From contig CAJUQY010000010.1 in NCBI GenBank assembly GCA_910588815.1, forward strand, positions 1 through 64,000: a stretch of 64,000 bases of DNA, given 5' to 3'. Both the position numbers and the translations under genes were made by a program. This stretch comes from an uncultured Lachnospiraceae bacterium. GTDB lineage: Bacteria; Bacillota; Clostridia; Lachnospirales; Lachnospiraceae. The notes beneath the pieces were generated by a model. The model was not told the origin of the DNA and did not search any database. It saw only the letters and a list, made by a program, of their open reading frames with translations. This document shows, one piece after another, positions 58,205-64,000 of this stretch (position 1 is its first letter; the number at the start of each line of letters is the position of its first letter).

Positions 58205-61200
58205 GTGGCACAGACAAAAAGGAAGACACAGACACGCAGGAGGAAAACCACGGCGGGCAGGAAGACGGCAGCGAAACGGGGGCAGAAGGGTTCTGCCAAA
58301 AGGGCAGAGGAAGAGAGGATGGAGCCGGCTTTAAAAAAAGAGCTGGTCATTTTCGCGGGTCTGGCTGTAATGCTCCTGCTTTTTTGCAGCAATATGCATT
58401 GGTGTGGAGCATTTGGGGAAGTGCTGCATCAGGCGCTGCGGGGGACTTTTGGCGTTATGGGATATCTGGTCCCTTTCTATCTGTTTTTTATTCTTTGCTT
58501 TCTTCTTTCCAATGACGGGAGCAGGAGGGCGGTTTTCCGAGTGCTTATGTCCGCGTTGGTACTCCTTGTATTCTGCGGGATTGCGACGCTTCTGGCGGTC
58601 AGTGAATTTGACGATGCCATGACTTTAAAGGATTACTATGTGCAGGCGTCTGAGACCCTGGGCGGGGGGCTTTTGGGCGGTGTTTGTCTGAAGCTTCTCT
58701 ATCCGTCCCTGGGGATGGTCGGCACCTATGTGGTATTGATTCTTTTGGCTATGGCCGGGATTGTGGTAACGACACAGAAGTCGCTTTTGAGTCCGATCCA
58801 AAAGGGCGGAAAAAAGGTGTATGATACAGCCAGGGAAGATCTCACCAGGAGGTATGAGATCCGCATGGAGAAGGCGGAGGAAAAAAGAAAATACCGGACA
58901 GACAAAAAGGTGCGCGGAGTGTCCATGGATACGGAGATTGTGGAGGAGGACTTTTCCGCGGCGGAGTCGCCTTTGGAGGAAAAGCCGGAAAAAGAGGAGA
59001 AGAAGGGGAGGAGAAAACGCGCCGGGAAGGAGACGGAGGCTCAGGCGGCGGATATCTTTCGGGGGGAAATTCATGGAATGCAGGGCGGATATTTGGATGA
59101 GGACCAGGAAGGGCCGGCCGGCGGACCAGAGGAAGAAGCCTTTTATGAGGAGGACATATATATAGAAGAAACAGGTCCCCTGAGGGCGGAACGGGTCAGG
59201 AGCACACTGTCGGAGATTGATGCCTTGCAGGAGAAGAGGCGGGAAGCGGAGGATGACGGTCCCAAAATCCCGCTGTATCGGATACCGCCCGTGGAGGAGG
59301 AAGAGCTTCCCTGGAAAGAGCCGGGGGAAGAGATTTTAGGGACAGCCGCAGAAGAAACGGAAGAAGATATTTCGGAAGAAATTGCAGAAGCGGTCGCCAA
59401 AGAGAGTTTAGAAGAGACTGAGGAGAGAACGGAGGAAGAGCCGGAACCGGAAAGCCTCGGAGAGCCGGAGCCGTTTTATGCCGCCGGGGTTCCGGAAGGC
59501 GCCGGCGAGGTGCGGCGGATTGTGACGGCGGGGGGGAAGGTGATCGAGGTGGAGCATGATCCCACAGAACCGGATCCTATCGCGGCAAAGAGGAGAGAAG
59601 TCTCCGTGTTCCGAGAGAAGGGGAGCGAGAGGGGGAGTTCGGGGAGCGTCCGTTTTACGGATGTATCTGGCTCTGCCGGTATGCCGGGACAGCCGGATAC
59701 TCCGAACCCTTACGGAGCGGAGAGAAAGCCGGATTTATCCAAGTCCCAGGCAGCAAGCCGGCCGGTGGCGCCGAAGCGCCCGCCAAGGCCCTATGTGAAG
59801 CCGTCCGTCACGCTTCTGAAGCAGGGGGACCGGAGGGTAAAGAACCGGGATGCAGAGCTTAAGGAGACGGCGGTGAAGCTGCAGCAGACCCTGCGGAATT
59901 TCGGTGTGGGGGTGACGGTGACCAATATCAGCTGCGGGCCTTCTGTGACCAGGTATGAGCTGACGCCGGAGCAGGGGGTCAAGGTGAGCCGGATCGTGTC
60001 GCTTACGGACGATATCAAGCTGAACCTGGCGGCGGCCGATATCCGAATCGAGGCTCCCATTCCCGGCAAGTCGGCGGTGGGCATCGAGGTGCCCAACCGG
60101 GAGAATATGACCGTAGCCTTTCGGGACGTGATTGAATCGGAGGAATTCCAGATGTTCCCGTCGAAGCTGGCTTTTGCCGTGGGGCGGGACATCGCCGGGC
60201 AGACTGTGGTGACGGATATGGCCAGGATGCCCCATCTGTTAATTGCCGGCGCGACCGGTTCCGGGAAATCCGTCTGTATCAACACACTGATTATGAGTAT
60301 TCTTTATAAGGCAGAGCCTTCCGAGGTAAAGCTGATTATGATTGACCCTAAGGTGGTGGAATTGAGTATTTATAACGGGATTCCTCACTTGATGATTCCG
60401 GTGGTGACGGATCCGAAAAAAGCGGCGGGAGCCTTAAACTGGGCCGTGGCCGAGATGACGGACCGCTACAAAAAATTTGCCGGTTTCAATGTCCGCGACT
60501 TAAAGGGTTACAACGAGAAACTCAGGAGGGAGTCGGCGGACGGGGAGGAGGTAGTTCCCCTGCCCCATGTGGTCATTATTGTGGACGAGCTTTCCGACCT
60601 GATGATGGTGTCGCCGGGAGAGGTGGAAGACGCCATCTGCCGGCTGGCCCAGATGGCCAGGGCGGCGGGCATCCATCTGGTGCTTGCCACTCAGCGTCCG
60701 TCTGTCAATGTCATTACCGGCCTGATTAAGGCCAATGTCCCTTCCAGGATCGCCTTTTCCGTGTCCTCCGGTGTGGACTCCAGAACGATTATCGACATGA
60801 ACGGGGCGGAGAAGCTCCTGGGAAAAGGAGATATGCTCTTTTACCCTTCCGGTTACCAGAAGCCGGTCCGGGTTCAGGGAGCATTTGTGTCCGACGAAGA
60901 GGTGTCAAAGGTGGTGGAATTTTTATCTGAAAATACGGATACCGATTACAGCCAGGATGTGGAGATGCGGGTGAATGCCTCCTCTGGCTTCGAGGGAGCC
61001 GGCGGCGGGGAGAGGGACGCTTATTTTGCGGATGCGGGGCGGTTCCTCATTGAGAAGGAAAAGGGCTCCATCGGCATGCTTCAGAGGGCTTTTAAGATCG
61101 GCTTTAACAGGGCGGCCCGGATTATGGATCAGCTTGCCGAGGCAGGCGTGGTGGGAGAAGAAGAGGGAACTAAGCCCAGGAAGGTCCTGATGACGTTGGA

Positions 61201-61228
61201 AGAGTTTGAAGAGCTGATGGGAGAATAG
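58205..61228 (+). CDS. ftsK: FtsK/SpoIIIE DNA translocase
   Basis: A 1007-residue translocase. A basic N-terminus is followed by four membrane helices (roughly residues 43-200), a ~320-residue acidic Glu-rich linker, then the alpha-beta motor with LPHVV-type segments: Walker A GATGSGKS at residues 682-689, Walker B VVIIVDELSDLMM, and ATQRPSVNVITGLIKANVPS. The C-terminal gamma winged helix (FKIGFNRAARIMDQLAEAGV) reads orienting DNA sequences. GTG 58205 follows GGAGGAAGG. Pumps chromosome ends through the division or sporulation septum; sequence does not separate FtsK from SpoIIIE roles. Confidence 0.95.
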   Translation: MAQTKRKTQTRRRKTTAGRKTAAKRGQKGSAKRAEEERMEPALKKELVIFAGLAVMLLLFCSNMHWCGAFGEVLHQALRGTFGVMGYLVPFYLFFILCFLLSNDGSRRAVFRVLMSALVLLVFCGIATLLAVSEFDDAMTLKDYYVQASETLGGGLLGGVCLKLLYPSLGMVGTYVVLILLAMAGIVVTTQKSLLSPIQKGGKKVYDTAREDLTRRYEIRMEKAEEKRKYRTDKKVRGVSMDTEIVEEDFSAAESPLEEKPEKEEKKGRRKRAGKETEAQAADIFRGEIHGMQGGYLDEDQEGPAGGPEEEAFYEEDIYIEETGPLRAERVRSTLSEIDALQEKRREAEDDGPKIPLYRIPPVEEEELPWKEPGEEILGTAAEETEEDISEEIAEAVAKESLEETEERTEEEPEPESLGEPEPFYAAGVPEGAGEVRRIVTAGGKVIEVEHDPTEPDPIAAKRREVSVFREKGSERGSSGSVRFTDVSGSAGMPGQPDTPNPYGAERKPDLSKSQAASRPVAPKRPPRPYVKPSVTLLKQGDRRVKNRDAELKETAVKLQQTLRNFGVGVTVTNISCGPSVTRYELTPEQGVKVSRIVSLTDDIKLNLAAADIRIEAPIPGKSAVGIEVPNRENMTVAFRDVIESEEFQMFPSKLAFAVGRDIAGQTVVTDMARMPHLLIAGATGSGKSVCINTLIMSILYKAEPSEVKLIMIDPKVVELSIYNGIPHLMIPVVTDPKKAAGALNWAVAEMTDRYKKFAGFNVRDLKGYNEKLRRESADGEEVVPLPHVVIIVDELSDLMMVSPGEVEDAICRLAQMARAAGIHLVLATQRPSVNVITGLIKANVPSRIAFSVSSGVDSRTIIDMNGAEKLLGKGDMLFYPSGYQKPVRVQGAFVSDEEVSKVVEFLSENTDTDYSQDVEMRVNASSGFEGAGGGERDAYFADAGRFLIEKEKGSIGMLQRAFKIGFNRAARIMDQLAEAGVVGEEEGTKPRKVLMTLEEFEELMGE

Positions 61229-61347
61229 AAGAAGGGCAAAGCCCCAAGGGAAAGATGCCGTCAGGGCTTCGGGGAATGGATATATTTGCATTCTACAGCG
61301 CGAAGCGCATGCGTTGAGGTGTGCCCTTTGGGTATAAGCAGAAAAGA

Positions 61348-61393
61348 AAATTCCGCATAAGATAGAGGAAGAGTAATTTTATGCGGAGAATTT
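61348..61393 (+). promoter_or_regulatory. Hairpin sequestering the murE ribosome binding site
   Basis: CCGCATAA (61353-61360) pairs with TTATGCGG (61379-61386) and AAATT with AATTT (61389-61393), leaving a two-base AG bulge. The right arm contains the GGAG that serves murE at 61395. Confidence 0.5.
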
Positions 61394-61394
61394 C

Positions 61395-62927
61395 ATGGTA
61401 TTAAGCGGTTTGCTGTCTCATGTGGGATATACAAGACTCCGGGGAAATGCCCGAAGTGAGGTGACGGGAATTACCTGTGATTCCAGGGAGGTGAAATCAG
61501 GGGCCCTGTTTGTCTGCCTGGCCGGCTGCAGGGTAGACGGCCATTTATTCGCGGAGGAGGCACTCAGGCGGGGAGCGTCTGCGGTGGTCATGGAAGAGGG
61601 GAACCGGGAGGCGAAAAAGCTGGAAGAGCAGCTTTCTAAGCAGGAGGGGAGGCAGGTCGGGGGGACTCTTGTGCTGGTGGCTTCCACCAGACGGGTATTT
61701 TCCCCCCTGGCAGCGGCTTTTTACGGGTATCCGCTGCGGTCCATGGTATCTGTGGCAGTGACGGGAACCAAGGGAAAGACGACGACGGCCTATATGCTCC
61801 GGCAGATTCTTTCGGAGGCGGGCCATAAAACAGGCCTGATCGGCACCAATGGAGCCTTTATCGGAGAAAAAAGGCTTCCCCTTTCCCATACGACGCCGGA
61901 GGCCCACGAGCTGCAGAAAATTCTTCGGGAGATGAAGGATTGTGGCTGCAGCCATGTGGTCATGGAGGTGTCCTCCCAGGGAATCAAGATGGAGCGGGTG
62001 GCAGAACTTCATTTCACCTGCGGCATTTTTACCAACCTTTCGCCGGACCACATCGGGCCGGGGGAGCATGAAAATTTTGAGGATTACCTGTACCAGAAAA
62101 GCAGACTGTTCCTAAACTGTGATACCGGCATTATCAATCGGGATGACAAGTGGGCGGGGGATGTGACGGCCAGAGCTTCCTGCCGCCTGGTGACCTATGG
62201 TCTCTCGGAGGGAGACTTCCACGGGGCGGAGCCGGCCCGCTATAAGGACAGCAGGATGCTGGGCTGTGAATACCGGCTGGTGCGGGCAGATGGCCAGCGG
62301 AGCTTTCAGGAAGGGGCGGGGGCACGGACGGTGGTTTTTCTGCCCCTCCCCGGGGAATATAATATCCGCAACAGCCTGGCGGCCATTGCCGCGGCGGACC
62401 GGCTCGGCGTGTCGCCGGAAACGGCGGCGAAGGCCCTCGGAAATGTCCAGGTGCCTGGCCGCATGGAAGTGATTTCCGGGAATAACCATCTGTGGGTGAT
62501 TGTGGATTACGCCCACAACGAGGACAGCATGGAAAACCTGCTGCAAACCTTAAAGACCTATGACCCGCGCCGCCTGCTGTGTGTGTTTGGCTGCGGAGGG
62601 AACCGATCCAGGCTCCGGCGGATCGGGATGGGGCGGGCGGCAGGGCGTTTTGCGGATGTCTCTGTGGTGACGGAGGACAATTCCAGATACGAACGGCTTT
62701 CCGACATTCTCACGTCCATCGAGGAAGGGATCAAAGAAAGCGGAGGCTCTTATGTGGTCATTCCGGACAGACGGGAGGCCATCGGCTATGCCATCCGCCA
62801 CGGAAAGGTGGGCGATATCATTGCGATCGTCGGAAAGGGCCATGAGGAATACCAGGAGACCGAGGGGCGGCGGATCCCTTTTTCCGACAGGGAAGAGGCG
62901 GAGAGGGCATTACTGATTTATAAATGA
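61395..62927 (+). CDS. murE: UDP-N-acetylmuramyl-tripeptide synthetase
   Basis: A 510-residue Mur ligase adding the third stem amino acid. P-loop VTGTKGKTTTAYML, the carbamylated-lysine region (YLYQKSRLF), VIVDYAHNEDSMENLL and GKGHEEYQ are present. The substrate motif that reads DNPR in meso-DAP ligases is here D428-N-S-R431, with Pro replaced by Ser, so amino-acid choice may differ. The ATG is served by GGAG inside a hairpin. Followed by murF after 22 bases. Confidence 0.9.
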   Translation: MVLSGLLSHVGYTRLRGNARSEVTGITCDSREVKSGALFVCLAGCRVDGHLFAEEALRRGASAVVMEEGNREAKKLEEQLSKQEGRQVGGTLVLVASTRRVFSPLAAAFYGYPLRSMVSVAVTGTKGKTTTAYMLRQILSEAGHKTGLIGTNGAFIGEKRLPLSHTTPEAHELQKILREMKDCGCSHVVMEVSSQGIKMERVAELHFTCGIFTNLSPDHIGPGEHENFEDYLYQKSRLFLNCDTGIINRDDKWAGDVTARASCRLVTYGLSEGDFHGAEPARYKDSRMLGCEYRLVRADGQRSFQEGAGARTVVFLPLPGEYNIRNSLAAIAAADRLGVSPETAAKALGNVQVPGRMEVISGNNHLWVIVDYAHNEDSMENLLQTLKTYDPRRLLCVFGCGGNRSRLRRIGMGRAAGRFADVSVVTEDNSRYERLSDILTSIEEGIKESGGSYVVIPDRREAIGYAIRHGKVGDIIAIVGKGHEEYQETEGRRIPFSDREEAERALLIYK

Positions 62928-62949
62928 TTTATAAATGAGAGGAAAAAGG

Positions 62950-64000
62950 ATGGAACGGACAACAGTAGAGGATATCGTGCGGGCGACAGGGGGAACGCTT
63001 CTGGCGGGAAGCCTGGAGACTCCCGTGGAAAATGTGAGCATTGATTCCAGGGTTATGAAGGGCGGGGATCTTTTCGTGCCCTTAATCGGGGCCAGATCGG
63101 ATGCCCATGATTACCTGGGGCAGGCCATAGAGAACGGGGCGGTGGCGGTACTCTCTGAAAGAGAGATGGAACCGCTTTTTGGAGCCGCCTGGATCCGTGT
63201 GGAGAATACCTTAAAAGCACTGCAGGCTGTGGGAAAGGATTACAGGGAACGGCTGGGTATCCCTGTTGTCGGCATCACCGGCAGTGTAGGCAAGACGACC
63301 ACCAGGGAGATGACGGCGGCGGCCCTGGGGGCAGGCTATTCGGTTTTTAAGACCTCAAAAAATTTCAACAGTGATATCGGACTTCCCGTTACCATGACGG
63401 AGATGGGGGAGAAGCATGAACTGGCGGTGCTGGAGATGGGAATGAGTGATTTCGGGGAGATGGAGACCCTCTCCTCTCTGGCAGAGCCGGCGGTGGCCGT
63501 GATCACCAACATCGGTGTGGCCCACATCGAACAACTGGGAACTAGGGAGAATATCTTTAAGGAAAAGCTGAAAATTGCATCCTCCATGAAGCCCGGCGGC
63601 ACACTGATTTTAAACGGGGATGACGAATATCTGAGAACCGTGCCAAAAACCTGCGGTTTTAAAAGGATTTTTTACGGCTTCGGAGAAACCTGTGATTTTC
63701 GGGCGGAGGCAGTGGAAACAAGAGCCGATGGGACGGCGTTTACGGCTGTCTATGGAGATGAGCAGGTGAGAGTAAGTCTTCCGGTTATGGGACGGCACAT
63801 GGTTATGGACGCCCTGGCGGCCTTGGCGGCCGCCGTCACCCAGGGGATTTCCATGGAGCGGGCGGCAAAGGCTCTGGCGGATTTTTCCGGGTTTAAAAAC
63901 CGCCAGCAGATCTACAGGCTTTCAGGCTTTACTATGATCGACGACACCTACAACGCAAGTCCGGACTCCATGCGGGCGGCTCTCATGGTTTTAAGCGGCA
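62950..64000 (+). CDS. murF: UDP-N-acetylmuramoyl-tripeptide-D-alanyl-D-alanine ligase (5' part)
   Basis: The first 350 codons of a Mur ligase; the window ends inside it. It begins MERTTVEDIVRATGGTLL and contains SIDSRVMKGGDLFVPLIGAR, P-loop VGITGSVGKTTTREMT, ELAVLEMGMSDFGEMETL, and IDDTYNASPDSMRAAL near the end, all MurF signatures. Adds D-Ala-D-Ala to the tripeptide made by MurE. AGGAAAAAGG precedes ATG 62950. Confidence 0.93.
   Translation, partial: MERTTVEDIVRATGGTLLAGSLETPVENVSIDSRVMKGGDLFVPLIGARSDAHDYLGQAIENGAVAVLSEREMEPLFGAAWIRVENTLKALQAVGKDYRERLGIPVVGITGSVGKTTTREMTAAALGAGYSVFKTSKNFNSDIGLPVTMTEMGEKHELAVLEMGMSDFGEMETLSSLAEPAVAVITNIGVAHIEQLGTRENIFKEKLKIASSMKPGGTLILNGDDEYLRTVPKTCGFKRIFYGFGETCDFRAEAVETRADGTAFTAVYGDEQVRVSLPVMGRHMVMDALAALAAAVTQGISMERAAKALADFSGFKNRQQIYRLSGFTMIDDTYNASPDSMRAALMVLSG

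Noticed and set aside
1..64000. tRNA, rRNA, transposase, integrase, prophage or CRISPR-Cas genes
   Set aside because: None could be recognised on either strand.

Overview
The window reads as a chromosomal segment of an endospore-forming, diderm-lacking anaerobe of the Bacillota, most likely the family Lachnospiraceae (Clostridium/Enterocloster/Lachnoclostridium-like). The evidence is the mixture of sporulation genes (CotS-like coat protein, SpoVG, YyaC), DUF6128/DUF5711/DUF4854 proteins typical of that family, a GlgC+GlgD glycogen pair, the LL-diaminopimelate aminotransferase route, many GTG/TTG starts with strong AGGAGG-type ribosome binding sites, and moderately high GC. No rRNA, tRNA, phage, transposase or CRISPR array was seen.

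Layout. 0-8 kb: end of an unknown gene, decayed DNA, a CotS-like gene, a convergent YhaN/YhaO (SbcC/SbcD-like) pair, then glgC-glgD-spoVG. 8-15 kb: sporulation/envelope genes (DUF6128, YyaC, a LysM protein, DUF5711, HAD phosphatase, CvpA-like). 15-20 kb: a small graveyard of sugar-locus fragments, then rfbA-rfbB-rfbD (dTDP-rhamnose synthesis without rfbC), glmM and a VanZ-like gene. 20-24 kb: a ~245-bp palindrome, hisC, then glnA followed by an ANTAR antiterminator gene, with a terminator in the glnA leader.

24-35 kb: dapF, a cytosolic class A beta-lactamase-like hydrolase with an attenuator-like leader, a complete peptide ABC transporter (SBP, two permeases, two ATPases), a signal-less NlpC/P60 peptidase, a second beta-lactamase-like hydrolase and dapL. 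I read this as a candidate muropeptide uptake and recycling cluster framed by diaminopimelate genes; it is the best candidate here for an undescribed system.

35-46 kb: a carbohydrate operon (RpiR regulator, ADP-dependent phosphofructokinase/glucokinase-family kinase, FGGY kinase, sugar ABC ATPase and permease, then a separately promoted substrate-binding lipoprotein), a DUF4854 lipoprotein and a Na/Pi cotransporter with a PhoU-like tail. 46-54 kb: the conserved SRP/ribosome operon ylxM-ffh-rpsP-khpA-rimM-trmD-rplS, then lepB-rbgA-lepB-rnhB-yraN-pgeF. 55-64 kb: trpS, a FAH-family hydrolase, a GNAT acetyltransferase, an FMN-binding protein, ftsK/spoIIIE, murE and the first 350 codons of murF.

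Among non-coding elements the most striking is a family of four structured repeats (7805, 48635, 50511, 57412), each lying directly behind a rho-independent terminator. Coordinates, motifs and lengths are read by eye from the sequence; family names come from recognising motifs, not from a database search.
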